A DNA stretch of 64,000 nucleotides from Solimonas fluminis. GTDB taxonomy: Bacteria > Pseudomonadota > Gammaproteobacteria > Nevskiales > Nevskiaceae. Where the stretch lies: NCBI RefSeq assembly GCF_002930645.1, contig NZ_PSNW01000001.1, positions 300,599 to 364,598 on the forward strand. Direction: 5' to 3'. The notes under the pieces are model-generated. The model had not been told where the DNA came from and searched no databases. It saw only the letters and a program-made list of their open reading frames with translations. Each line of letters begins with the position of its first letter. Position 1 is the first letter of the stretch. Of this stretch, positions 35,790 to 46,071 are shown one piece after another. The translations under genes were made by a program, and so were the position numbers.

Positions 35790-36608
35790 CTATTCCTCGC
35801 CGGCCTCGTCCGCGGGCGCCAGGGGGATGCGCCGCCCCTTGGGGCGCTCGAAGGAGGTCAGGATGCCGCGCAGGATGTTGAGTTCGTTGCGGTCCGGCAT
35901 GGCCCGGCCGTAGAACTGGCGCAGGCGCCGCATCAGGTGCCGGGGATTGGCCGGATCGAGGAAGCCGGTGGACAGCAGGATGCGCTGCAGGTGCTCGTAG
36001 TAGCGCTCCAGGTCATCGGCCGAGGGGGGCTCGTACCAGGGATGGCCCTCCTTGCCGGAGACCTTCGGCACCTCCGGGAAAGCGGCCTTGCGCAACTCAT
36101 AGGCCATGATCTGGACGGCCTGCGACAGGTTCAGCGAGGTATAGCCGGGGTTGGCCGGAATCAGGGCCCGCGCATGGCAGCGGTCCAGCTCCTCGTTGGT
36201 CAGGCCGGTCCGCTCGCAGCCGAAGACCAGGGCCACCGGGGCGCTGGTCGACAGGCCCAGGGCCCGCTCGGCGGTGGCCCAGGGGGTCAGCGGCTCGTCA
36301 CCCAGGTGCCGTACCCGGGCCGACAGGCCCACGACCCAGCCGCAGCCCACCAGGGCCTCGTCGAGGCTGGCGGTGACCCGGGCACGTTCCAGCACCTCCA
36401 GGGCGCCCGCCGCGGTGGCACGGGCCTGGGGGTGCGGGTAGCGCTCCGGGTTGACCAGCACCAGCTCGGTCAGGCCCATGGTCAGCATGGCCCGGGCCAC
36501 CGAGCCGATGTTGCCCGGATGCTGGGTGGAGACCAGGACGACGCGGAGATTTGCCAGGGGGCTCGGGGGGGCTTCGGGGACGGAGGCGGAGTCAGTTTGG
36601 GCGGACAT
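35790..36608 (-). CDS. trmJ: tRNA (cytidine/uridine-2'-O-)-methyltransferase TrmJ
   Basis: A 272-residue SPOUT (trefoil-knot) methyltransferase that 2'-O-methylates position 32 of tRNAs. The N-terminal VVLVSTQHPGNIGSVARAMLTMGL, the SAM-pocket VALVFGCERTGLTNEEL and the knot strand YTSLNLSQAVQIMAYEL are diagnostic. The C-terminal 90 residues form the helical extension of TrmJ (LRQFYGRAMPDRNELNILRGIL). The ATG at 36608 is divergent from suhB 55 bases away, again a conserved arrangement. Confidence 0.95.
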   Translation of the reverse strand: MSAQTDSASVPEAPPSPLANLRVVLVSTQHPGNIGSVARAMLTMGLTELVLVNPERYPHPQARATAAGALEVLERARVTASLDEALVGCGWVVGLSARVRHLGDEPLTPWATAERALGLSTSAPVALVFGCERTGLTNEELDRCHARALIPANPGYTSLNLSQAVQIMAYELRKAAFPEVPKVSGKEGHPWYEPPSADDLERYYEHLQRILLSTGFLDPANPRHLMRRLRQFYGRAMPDRNELNILRGILTSFERPKGRRIPLAPADEAGEE

Positions 36609-36614
36609 GCGTGA

Positions 36615-38327
<1,713 letters not shown>

Positions 38328-38370
38328 CCTGCCCCGCCGCCTTTCCAATATCCGCTCCGCGGGTCCAGCC

Positions 38371-38805
38371 ATGTTCGACAAGATTCTCGTCGTCTGCACC
38401 GGAAACATCTGCCGCAGCCCCATGGGGGAAGCCCTGCTGCGTGCAGGCCTCAAACGCCCCGGCCAGCTGGTGCTTTCCGCTGGCATTGGAGCCCTGGTCG
38501 GGCACCAGGCAGACGCCACGGCGCGCGAAGTGATGATCGAGAAGGGAGTCGACATCAGCGAGCATCGAGCCCAGCAGGCCACCCTGCCGCTGCTGTCTTC
38601 CATGGACCTGATCCTGGCCATGGATCAAAGCCATATCGACTGGATCAGCCGTCAGTACCCGCAACTGCGCGGGCGGGTCCACAAGTATCTCAAGTGGAGC
38701 CAGAACGCAGATGTTGCCGATCCTTACCGCCTGCCCAAGGCGGCATTCGAGAAGGCCTATGCGGACATCGAGCGGGGCACCGCCGACTGGCTCAAGCGGC
38801 TTTGA
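38371..38805 (+). CDS. low-molecular-weight protein-tyrosine phosphatase (Wzb-like)
   Basis: A 144-residue phosphatase with the active-site loop VCTGNICRSPMGE (Cys9, Arg15) and the general-acid Asp in ADPYRLPKAAFEKAY. Size and motif match Wzb/Etp type enzymes that dephosphorylate the tyrosine-rich tail of Wzc kinases and so permit polysaccharide export. The likely partner kinase is encoded about 19 kb further on, on the other strand. It is 43 bases after kdsA and 29 bases before an SDR gene, probably one transcript. Confidence 0.92.
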   Translation: MFDKILVVCTGNICRSPMGEALLRAGLKRPGQLVLSAGIGALVGHQADATAREVMIEKGVDISEHRAQQATLPLLSSMDLILAMDQSHIDWISRQYPQLRGRVHKYLKWSQNADVADPYRLPKAAFEKAYADIERGTADWLKRL

Positions 38806-38834
38806 GATTTGCAGCGTTCAACCCGGAAAGCCCC

Positions 38835-39620
38835 ATGCCCAGCACGACCCTTGACCCCATGAGAGCGGTGTATCCCAGCCTGGCCGGGCGCCGGATCTTC
38901 ATTTCCGGCGGGGCGACCGGCATCGGCGAGGCCATGGTCGAGGCGTTTGCGCAGCAGGGCTGCCAGGTCGCGTTCATCGATATCGCCGCAGAAGCCAGTG
39001 CGCTGCTGGCGGATCGCGTAGCCAAGCAGGGCCATCTGAAGCCATGGTGGCGCCAGTGCGATGTCCGGTCCGTCGGGGATCTGCAGGCCGCGATCCACGA
39101 GGCGGCCCAGGAGCTCGGCGACTTTCACGTGCTGGTCAACAACGTCGCGAGCGACGACCGGCACCAGCTCCTGGATGTTTCACCGGACTACTGGGATGAA
39201 CGCATGGCCATCAACCAGCGTCCGGCATTCTTCTCGATACAGGCCGTAGTCCCGGGCATGAAGCGCATGGGCGGCGGCTCGATCATCAACCTGGGCTCCA
39301 CCGGCTGGCAGAACAAGGCCGGCGGATATCCCGGCTACGCGGTCGCCAAGTCTTCGGTGAATGGCCTGACCCGAGGGCTGGCCAAGGAACTGGGGGGGCT
39401 GGGAATCCGCATCAACACGGTGTCGCCCGGCTGGGTCATGACCGTGCGGCAGATGAAGCTCTGGCTGACTCCCGAGGGGGAGCAGGAAATCGCGAGGAAT
39501 CAGTGCCTCGCCGAACGCCTGCAGCCGCAGGACATCGCGGCCATGGCGCTCTTCCTGGCCTCGGATGACGCCCGGATGTGCACGGCGCAGGAATTCGTGG
39601 TCGATGGGGGTTGGACCTGA
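38835..39620 (+). CDS. SDR oxidoreductase, sugar 1-dehydrogenase-like
   Basis: A 261-residue short-chain dehydrogenase. The coenzyme motif is SGGATGIGEAM, the active site is NLGSTGW...YPGYAVAKSS (Ser, Tyr, Lys). The region NNVASDDRHQLLDVSPDYWDER and the C-terminus QCLAERLQPQDIAAMALFLA resemble Caulobacter-type D-xylose 1-dehydrogenase, as far as I recall. It may oxidise a sugar or sugar acid. Following kdsA and the phosphatase on the same strand, it could take part in making an unusual sugar acid for the polysaccharide; this is inference. After its stop come about 210 bases without a gene. Confidence 0.85.
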   Translation: MPSTTLDPMRAVYPSLAGRRIFISGGATGIGEAMVEAFAQQGCQVAFIDIAAEASALLADRVAKQGHLKPWWRQCDVRSVGDLQAAIHEAAQELGDFHVLVNNVASDDRHQLLDVSPDYWDERMAINQRPAFFSIQAVVPGMKRMGGGSIINLGSTGWQNKAGGYPGYAVAKSSVNGLTRGLAKELGGLGIRINTVSPGWVMTVRQMKLWLTPEGEQEIARNQCLAERLQPQDIAAMALFLASDDARMCTAQEFVVDGGWT

Positions 39621-39830
39621 TCCACCTGCCCTTACACGCCCATCTGACAAAATTTCCCGACGGAGTGAGCGCCTAGCAGAATCAAAGTGATTACCAGGCG
39701 GGGATTAGAGGCCTGTCGCGACCATGCGCAGTAGTCCGGAAAACCCTCGACCAGCCCTGCACCTGTTGCACCAACCAAATATTAGGGTGCAGTCCATCAG
39801 ACTCTTTGACTGCCCCCACTCACAATGCTG

Positions 39831-41813
39831 TCAAGGGAGCACGCCAACTCTCGGCATCGGGCGCAACAAAACGGAATCCAATGCGGATGGTTGCTCGGCA
39901 AGCACAGATCCACGCATGTGAGCGCCATCCGAATAGAGTGATCTGCCATTCCGCGTAGCCGAGCAAACATCTCCCACACAGAAATTTCGGCCCAAATGTA
40001 TAACATGAACCATCGGAGCCGCCAAACTCTGAATAGCGGCATCAATCGGCATGGAATTAGCAGTCACGCTAGAAAAATCAAACTCTATGTCATTCATCCT
40101 CTCACCTCGAAAGATCGCCTTCCGTATTCGGGATGAAGCATCAAATGCCGGATAGGGTGACGTAGTCGAGAGATAGACCTCGATTCCCGCAGCCTCAAGC
40201 CCGCGGATATCACGCTCCAAACTAAGCGTAGCCCGCCGAAATCCTTCAGACGTACCTAGTAACCACTGCGCATCCCCGTCGCGATATACAGTGTTTGTCT
40301 TGTGCTTGCCGAAATAAGCAGTCCACATAGACACAATAATAACTTTCTTGATTCCTCCTTTTGACTTGATGTAATCAAGCGCACTCCTGTGAAAGTCGGC
40401 GCAATTGAAGCCTGCTTCCCGACGCTCAACGTTTGAAATAGGAGGGCACCCACCGTACGTTAGGAAGATGATCCCGCCCGATGCCCCTGACGTCCGCAAA
40501 AGATGCTGAGCTCTGGAATACCACATCTCGGCGAAAGAATCCCCGAATATCACGGTGTCTGCGTGCAGGGCGTCGTCACCCAGCAAGCAAGGACGCAAAT
40601 TGCCGCGAGGAAATCCGCCGCATTCCTGAATCGGATACCCACGGTCTTCCCCTGCCGAAGACGCATCGACAAACAGGAACTCCTCGCTCTCTGTAAGCTT
40701 GGGCAAGTTATTACTAAAAACCATTAATGAAATGACCACCGCCGTTGCGGATACAGCCATGAGAGATAGAGCACGCCTCGACATACCTTCTCCGCGGAAG
40801 TAAATCCGCGAGGGGTTCTCGATGAATATGTAGGAGAGCCACCCTAGCATGACACTTAACCCCAGCCCTGCAGTCTTCCACTCCCATCCTTCGAGATTGT
40901 GGTAGTGAAGCGCAACGGCCACGGGCCAATGCCACAGGTATAGCGAGTAAGAGATGTTCCCAAAAAATTGAAACAGCGGATGAGAAAGAAGCGAGCGCTC
41001 GGCTGCGGCAAAGAGAATCAGCGCGGTCGCCGCACAAGGAAGTAGCGCATGCGCCGTAGGCCAAGGAGTCAATGGGTCAAACAGAACCAGCGTGATAGCT
41101 ACAAACGCCAATCCCGTCGTTTCAAGCAATCTACGCCATCCCACTGAAAAATGGCGGCGAGCATCATGCGTAGCTGCCAAAAGCCCCCCAGCGATCATTT
41201 CGTAAGCGCGGCTGGGCAATGAGTAAAAGCCTAGCGCGGCTACTCTCGGAGAGCCTTCATATACGCCACAGATGACTGCTGCCAGTAGTGAAAGTAAGAA
41301 GCCGACACCAAGAAAAGCAATTCTAGGCAGCCCTGGGCGCATCAATCGTCGCAGGAGTACCAGCACCAGCGGGTAGAGTATGTAGAACTGCCACTCGACT
41401 GAAAGAGACCACGTGTGAAGAAACCATTTGAGACCCGAAGCGGAGTCGAAGTAACCAGCTTCGGCAGCGTAGTCAAGATTGGAATAAAACAATAGAGAAG
41501 AAAGGCCGTGAGCAGCAAGGCCTCTAAATGCAACGGGCTCCACAAAAAAATAACCAAACGCAAAAACAGCCAAGACAACAAAAAGCAATGCAGGATACAA
41601 CCGGATCACTCGAGCCCACAGGAAAGCTTTAATCGTGAAATCGCCCCGGTCTAATGCCGAGAAGATTATTCTCGACATCAAAAAGCCAGAAATCACAAAG
41701 AAAATGTCAACCCCGACAAAACCTGCCGAGAAAAAATCTGCTCCGAAGTGAAACAAAAGCACGGAGAGCACGGCGACGGCTCTGACTCCGTTGATATCCT
41801 TTCTAAAATCCAT
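39831..41813 (-). CDS. OafA/YrhL-type acyltransferase with SGNH domain
   Basis: A 660-residue membrane acyltransferase. Residues 1-370 hold about ten helices of the acyltransferase-3 family, opening DINGVRAVAVLSVLLFHFG with the catalytic His, then GFVGVDIFFVISGFLMSR and WSLSVEWQFYILYP. A last helix leads to a C-terminal periplasmic SGNH esterase-like domain (IFGDSFAEM and a closing SDGAHM). Such proteins O-acetylate surface glycans. ATG at 41813 has AGGGAAAGCA upstream. The gene is clearly more A/T-rich than its neighbours and uses codons that are rare in the flanking genes, which suggests acquisition. It is the distal end of the polysaccharide locus. Confidence 0.92.
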   Translation of the reverse strand: MDFRKDINGVRAVAVLSVLLFHFGADFFSAGFVGVDIFFVISGFLMSRIIFSALDRGDFTIKAFLWARVIRLYPALLFVVLAVFAFGYFFVEPVAFRGLAAHGLSSLLFYSNLDYAAEAGYFDSASGLKWFLHTWSLSVEWQFYILYPLVLVLLRRLMRPGLPRIAFLGVGFLLSLLAAVICGVYEGSPRVAALGFYSLPSRAYEMIAGGLLAATHDARRHFSVGWRRLLETTGLAFVAITLVLFDPLTPWPTAHALLPCAATALILFAAAERSLLSHPLFQFFGNISYSLYLWHWPVAVALHYHNLEGWEWKTAGLGLSVMLGWLSYIFIENPSRIYFRGEGMSRRALSLMAVSATAVVISLMVFSNNLPKLTESEEFLFVDASSAGEDRGYPIQECGGFPRGNLRPCLLGDDALHADTVIFGDSFAEMWYSRAQHLLRTSGASGGIIFLTYGGCPPISNVERREAGFNCADFHRSALDYIKSKGGIKKVIIVSMWTAYFGKHKTNTVYRDGDAQWLLGTSEGFRRATLSLERDIRGLEAAGIEVYLSTTSPYPAFDASSRIRKAIFRGERMNDIEFDFSSVTANSMPIDAAIQSLAAPMVHVIHLGRNFCVGDVCSATRNGRSLYSDGAHMRGSVLAEQPSALDSVLLRPMPRVGVLP

Positions 41814-41957
41814 TGCTTTCCCTGACGCCACGATCGGCAAGAGCCACCACGCCCCCGTTTCCAACTACGACGCCCATGAACGACCTTGGGCAATCATGCA
41901 CATGACTCACATGGCAGTATTAAGCCTCTGCTGCAAGGTTCAGGCCCGCCGCGCTTC

Positions 41958-43076
41958 TCAATATCCTGATGCGCGGCCGTTGAACACCTCGACGTGCGCA
42001 GTGGTCACGGCGTCCCAGCTGAAGAGCGCCTCCGCACGGGCGCGTGCCTTGCCGGCATTGCTCCGGAGCCGGTCCGGACTGCCCAGCGCATACTCCAGCT
42101 TGGCCTGGCAGTCCGGAATGCTGCCCTTGGCAAACAGGACGGCGTGTTCGCCAACGACGAACTGGTTTTCCTTGATATCGCTGCAGATCACCGGCGTGCC
42201 GAGGCCCATGTTCTCCAGGATCACCGGCGACAAGCCCTCGACGTCCGATGGCTGGATATAGGCGTAGGCGTTGCGCATCAAGGCATGCGTCTTGTTGCCA
42301 TACAGGAATCCCGCGAACACGACCCTGGGATCCTGGGTGCCTTTGATCTGCGCCTCGAAAGGACTGGGATTGGGCGAGCCGCCCACAAGTACCAGCTTCT
42401 TGTCCGTCTGCACCTTTTCGAAGGCAGGTACCAGGTACTGCAGGCCCTTGTCCGGAATGAAGCGCCCCACGAACAGGAAATACTCGCCCGCCTTCAGCCC
42501 GAATTCGGCCAGCACCTGCGCATCGTCGCCGGCACCACCCCCCACTTCGCTGCCGAAGGGGATGAACTCGAACTGCTTGCGGAACCGCCTCTCGAATTCC
42601 TGCTTGATGAAGACGTTGTCGAAAATGACCTGGGACGGACCATGTGCCGTCAGGTAGGACGACAGATACAGGTACAGCTTGCCGTACCAGGGCCACTTGT
42701 CGCGCTTCCAGTCCACGCCGTCCTGGCTGATGAAAACCTTCTTCCCGAACAGCCTCAGCACCAGGCCGAAGATGCTGTTTCCACCGTTCTGGATATGGAC
42801 GACGTCAGCCGTGTCGTTCCGGACGATATCCACCGTCGCCTTGAAGGAATGCAACAGCGTGTCGAATCCCTTGCGGCTGATGGTCTTGAAATGCTTCAAC
42901 CGGACCCCGCCGAATTCGGAGGCCAGGGGCTCCTCTCCGGGATACAGGCGGTTGTATCCCGTGACCTGATGCCCCTGGGCAACCAGCCTGGGCAGCAATT
43001 CGCTGGCGAACTTGTCCGCCCCTGCGCAGCCGGGTCGCATGGGGATGGACCGGAATCCGAATGCAGCAATCCGCAT
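41958..43076 (-). CDS. glycosyltransferase family 4
   Basis: A 372-residue GT-B glycosyltransferase. The N-domain opens with IAAFGFRSIPMRPGCAGADKFASELLPRL, the layout of rhamnosyltransferase-like DUF1972/GT4 proteins. The C-domain holds FLFVGRFIPDKGLQYLVPAF and the nucleotide-binding EGLSPVILENMGLGTPVI (E-x7-E). It should add one sugar to the lipid-linked repeat unit in the cytoplasm. It follows the RmlD-like gene by 13 bases on the same strand. Donor and acceptor are not predictable. Confidence 0.88.
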   Translation of the reverse strand: MRIAAFGFRSIPMRPGCAGADKFASELLPRLVAQGHQVTGYNRLYPGEEPLASEFGGVRLKHFKTISRKGFDTLLHSFKATVDIVRNDTADVVHIQNGGNSIFGLVLRLFGKKVFISQDGVDWKRDKWPWYGKLYLYLSSYLTAHGPSQVIFDNVFIKQEFERRFRKQFEFIPFGSEVGGGAGDDAQVLAEFGLKAGEYFLFVGRFIPDKGLQYLVPAFEKVQTDKKLVLVGGSPNPSPFEAQIKGTQDPRVVFAGFLYGNKTHALMRNAYAYIQPSDVEGLSPVILENMGLGTPVICSDIKENQFVVGEHAVLFAKGSIPDCQAKLEYALGSPDRLRSNAGKARARAEALFSWDAVTTAHVEVFNGRASGY

Positions 43077-43089
43077 GGCTGCCCGGCCG

Positions 43090-43986
43090 TTACAGGTAGG
43101 AAGAGTACGCAGCGTTCACGTAGTCCTTCAGGGCCACGCGCCAATCGCGCATGAGGTTGACGCCGCGCAGTGCCAGCTTGCGGTTGATGAGACGCTCCGA
43201 ATCCGGACGCGGCGCAAAGTAGGTGTCCTTGAAGAAGTCGGACGAGACCTCGTTGACCTTGATGCTGGACGACAGGCCCAGCACGGAAACCAGTTCCTTG
43301 GCCACTTCCACGCGGCCCGTGGTGCCCTCGCAGACCATGTTGTACAGGCCCCAGTACTCCTTCTCGACCAGCGCCTTGACGTTGGCGGCAAAGTCCATGG
43401 TGTAGGTCGGCGTGCCAAGCTTGTCCGAAACGATGTTGAGCTCCTTCGCGCCGCCCTTGAGCTGCTTCATGAGCTTGGAGATGAATTTCTTGTCCTTGGC
43501 GGGACCGCCGCCCATCATCCAGCCGGCGCGGCAGATCAGATGCCGGCGGGCATTGCTGCTCACATACAGTTCACCCATGTACTTGGAGCGGGCATAGTGA
43601 CCCAGGGGATTGGGCAGGTCCCAATCGTCGTAGGTGTCCTTGCGGCCGTCGTAGATGCCTGCGGTGCTGATGTACAGCAGGGGGATGTCGAGCTTGTTGG
43701 CGATCCAGACGGCGTTTTCCACCGCCGTGGTATTGGTCAGGTACGCGTCCTCGACATTGCGCTCGCAGTACTCCAGGTCGGTGTGGGCGCCCAGGTGGAA
43801 GAGGAAGTCCGGCTTGAACGCCTCGACGTCCTTGCGGTAGGCCTCGAGGTCACGGAAGTCGAGAAACGACAACCACTTGTCGTTCACGTCCTTGTCGGTG
43901 CACTTGAGCTCGTGGGACTCCTGGAACACCGCGTGGAACGCCTGTCCCAGCATGCCACCGCTACCTGCCATGTAAATCTTAGACAT
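43090..43986 (-). CDS. RmlD-like NAD(P)-dependent sugar nucleotide reductase
   Basis: A 298-residue extended SDR resembling dTDP-4-dehydrorhamnose reductase. The Rossmann motif is MAGSGGMLGQAF, the active site STAGIYDG...YARSKYMGE (Thr/Ser, Tyr, Lys), and the RmlD-like VNTTAVEN/CRAGWMMGG regions are present. It may complete a dTDP- or other NDP-deoxysugar, but rmlA, rmlB and rmlC are not in the window. I start at ATG 43986; an ATG five codons upstream is equally in frame. It lies between two GT4 genes. Confidence 0.85.
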   Translation of the reverse strand: MSKIYMAGSGGMLGQAFHAVFQESHELKCTDKDVNDKWLSFLDFRDLEAYRKDVEAFKPDFLFHLGAHTDLEYCERNVEDAYLTNTTAVENAVWIANKLDIPLLYISTAGIYDGRKDTYDDWDLPNPLGHYARSKYMGELYVSSNARRHLICRAGWMMGGGPAKDKKFISKLMKQLKGGAKELNIVSDKLGTPTYTMDFAANVKALVEKEYWGLYNMVCEGTTGRVEVAKELVSVLGLSSSIKVNEVSSDFFKDTYFAPRPDSERLINRKLALRGVNLMRDWRVALKDYVNAAYSSYL

Positions 43987-44015
43987 TTTCCGTATAACCA
44001 TTCAAAAGTAAGGGT

Positions 44016-45236
44016 TTATGCCCGCAATGCTGAATAAAGCCCCAGCATGGCGTCCTGATACACCTTGGAAGAGAACCTATCCCGCACGAAGCGGCTGGCC
44101 AGGTTCCCCATGTCCCTCAAGGCCGGGGCCGGCAGGCCCTGGATATGGCGCATCCTTGCCGCCAGCTGCTCCGCGTCCCCCGATGCAAAAAGGAAGCCGG
44201 TTTCATCCGGCCGCACCAGTTCGGGGATTCCCCCGATGTCGGCGCCCAACACCGGCTTGCCCATCGCGAAGGCCTCCAGAACGCTCATGGGGGCGTTTTC
44301 GTACCACTCACTGGGGAGAACCACGCAGCGGCTGTCCGACACCAGTTCGCTCAACGCCGCCCCCCGGACCACGCCAAGGAACTCCGCTTGTGCCCCGGTG
44401 GCATCAGCCAATGCCCGCAACTCCGCCTCGGCAGGCCCGGCCCCGGCAATCCGTAGTTTAACCTGTGCCAGGGCTGCGGCCCTCAACAGGGTTGCCACCC
44501 CTTTTTCCGGAGAGAGCCGGCCAAAATAGAGAAAATACCCGCCGGGATCCGGCCGCGCAGTATATTGATCGGCCTCTATGAAGTTTGGGATATAGGTCAA
44601 CTTCTCCGCCGGCCAGCCCCATTCCTGGAATTTGGCCAGGTAGAACCGGCTGGGAAGAATGACGCGAGCCAGATGGTCGCGATACAACCCAAACAGGCGG
44701 TGCACGCTGGATTCCAGGTAGATCAGGGCACTCAGCGCCAGCGAGCCCTTCATGCACCGATGCGCCACCACGTTATGCAGCCTGCCGCCCTTGCAGCGCT
44801 CGCAAACCGCGCCCCCGGTCAGCATGGTATAGGCCGGACACAGGAGCTTGAGATCGTGCGCAGTGAGGACGGAGGGAACGCCTTCTTCCGCCAGCAGTCC
44901 CAGGATCGACGGCGAAATGTGGTGGTAGATGTTGTGAACGTGGGCGAAATCCGGCCGCCGCGCCCGCAGTAGCTCCTTGAGCTTTGCGCGGGCTTCGAGC
45001 GAATAGATGATCTTGCCGGCGGCGGCCAGCTGATCCAGCTTCGAGCCGGACTTGCCGTACTCGATCTCGCTGACGAAATACGGGCTCCACTCCGAAGGCA
45101 GGTTCTCCTCATGGACCATGGAGAAGAATGCCGGCTCCCAGCCGGCTTCGGCCATCAGGGCCGCATGACGCAGGTAGACCGCGTCCGCCCCGCCCTTGGG
45201 GTAGTGATAGCTGTTGATGTTCAGCAGGGTTGGCAT
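44016..45236 (-). CDS. glycosyltransferase family 4 with Cys-rich insert
   Basis: A 406-residue GT-B enzyme. The N-terminus (INSYHYPKGGADAVYLRHAALM) and HVHNIYHHISPSILGLLAEEGVP are typical of capsule GT4 proteins. A cysteine-rich insert (LLCPAYTMLTGGAVCERCKGG...HRC, about residues 130-158) may bind zinc or be structural. The C-domain has YFGRLSPEKGVATLLRAA and ENAPMSVLEAFAMGKPVLG (E-x7-E). It is 13 bases downstream of the secreted unknown gene and 29 bases before the RmlD-like gene, in one minus-strand run. Confidence 0.9.
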   Translation of the reverse strand: MPTLLNINSYHYPKGGADAVYLRHAALMAEAGWEPAFFSMVHEENLPSEWSPYFVSEIEYGKSGSKLDQLAAAGKIIYSLEARAKLKELLRARRPDFAHVHNIYHHISPSILGLLAEEGVPSVLTAHDLKLLCPAYTMLTGGAVCERCKGGRLHNVVAHRCMKGSLALSALIYLESSVHRLFGLYRDHLARVILPSRFYLAKFQEWGWPAEKLTYIPNFIEADQYTARPDPGGYFLYFGRLSPEKGVATLLRAAALAQVKLRIAGAGPAEAELRALADATGAQAEFLGVVRGAALSELVSDSRCVVLPSEWYENAPMSVLEAFAMGKPVLGADIGGIPELVRPDETGFLFASGDAEQLAARMRHIQGLPAPALRDMGNLASRFVRDRFSSKVYQDAMLGLYSALRA

Positions 45237-45249
45237 CGGCCGGTCCCGG

Positions 45250-46071
45250 TCAGGGGCTCCCTGCGGTGCCGTAGCTGCAATCGGGCGGATATCGATCCAG
45301 CACCTCCGCCCCGACGGTCGCCATCGTGAACGTACGCCATTCGGGGCCCAGCATCCTGAACCGCCCGATGGCAGCGTCGTTGTTGGTCTTGTGCTGATCC
45401 CACTTCGCCGTCTTGTTCAGCCAGTAGTCCGCCCCGGCGCTGAGCATCAGCGGCGGCGGAGAGGACCCGCCGGTCCCCTCCACCCAACGGGCCTGCATCG
45501 AGACATACAGCCCCTGGATGTTGGAAGGATCGATCTCCACCCGGCCGGCAGTGGGCCAGAAGTGCAGGTTGTAGCCATCGAGGAACTGCATCCTGGTCAC
45601 GCCATCCGGCAACTGCGAGATGAGCGTATCCCTCGAACGATCGCCCTTGTAATCCTCGACATAGGCATGTCCCGTGACGCCACGACCCTTGTAGAGCACC
45701 TTCCACCGAGCACCCGCTCCCCGAGGAAGGACGCACGCCAGCACGCGACGGACCTCGACCTGGACCCCGGCGGGCACCTTGCTTCCGCGCACCTTGTAGA
45801 TCTGGCCCCAGGGTATGAACGCGCGGAAATCGGCTGGCTGGTTGCCCATGCCCACGCGTCCGCTGCGCCCCCAGTTCCACTGTTCAGGCACACCGCTCGG
45901 CGACTGCTCGTGCGGCAGCCGCATATCCTCAAGCAACAGTTCCCGCAGGCCGTATGAACGAGCCGGATCCTGACCGGCAGGACTCAGGCCAGCCATTCCC
46001 AGCAGTACAGCCGTACAGGCCACGCGGAACATCTGCCCGAGCCTAGAGGATCGAGTTGATGAAGCTCGCAT
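45250..46071 (-). CDS. secreted protein of unknown function in the polysaccharide locus
   Basis: A 273-residue protein with a signal peptide (n-region MRASSTRSSRLGQMFR, core VACTAVLLGMAGLSPA). The mature part is rich in Trp, Tyr and Asp (EQWNWGRSGRVGMGNQPADF, FRAFIPWGQIYK, GADYWLNKTAKWDQHKTNND, FRMLGPEWRTFTM), a composition common in carbohydrate-binding or polysaccharide lyase proteins. I do not recognise a family. ATG at 46071 is chosen because GGAGAGCAG precedes it; it overlaps the upstream GT4 gene by 29 bases. A shorter start at 46032 is possible. It may modify, bind or release the polymer in the periplasm. Confidence 0.75.
   Translation of the reverse strand: MRASSTRSSRLGQMFRVACTAVLLGMAGLSPAGQDPARSYGLRELLLEDMRLPHEQSPSGVPEQWNWGRSGRVGMGNQPADFRAFIPWGQIYKVRGSKVPAGVQVEVRRVLACVLPRGAGARWKVLYKGRGVTGHAYVEDYKGDRSRDTLISQLPDGVTRMQFLDGYNLHFWPTAGRVEIDPSNIQGLYVSMQARWVEGTGGSSPPPLMLSAGADYWLNKTAKWDQHKTNNDAAIGRFRMLGPEWRTFTMATVGAEVLDRYPPDCSYGTAGSP

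Noticed and set aside
39621..39830. Possible small genes in the gap between the SDR and the acyltransferase
   Set aside because: A 65-codon frame exists at 39724-39921 but runs into the acyltransferase gene, has no clear ribosome site and unconvincing composition; no RNA gene or repeat was seen.
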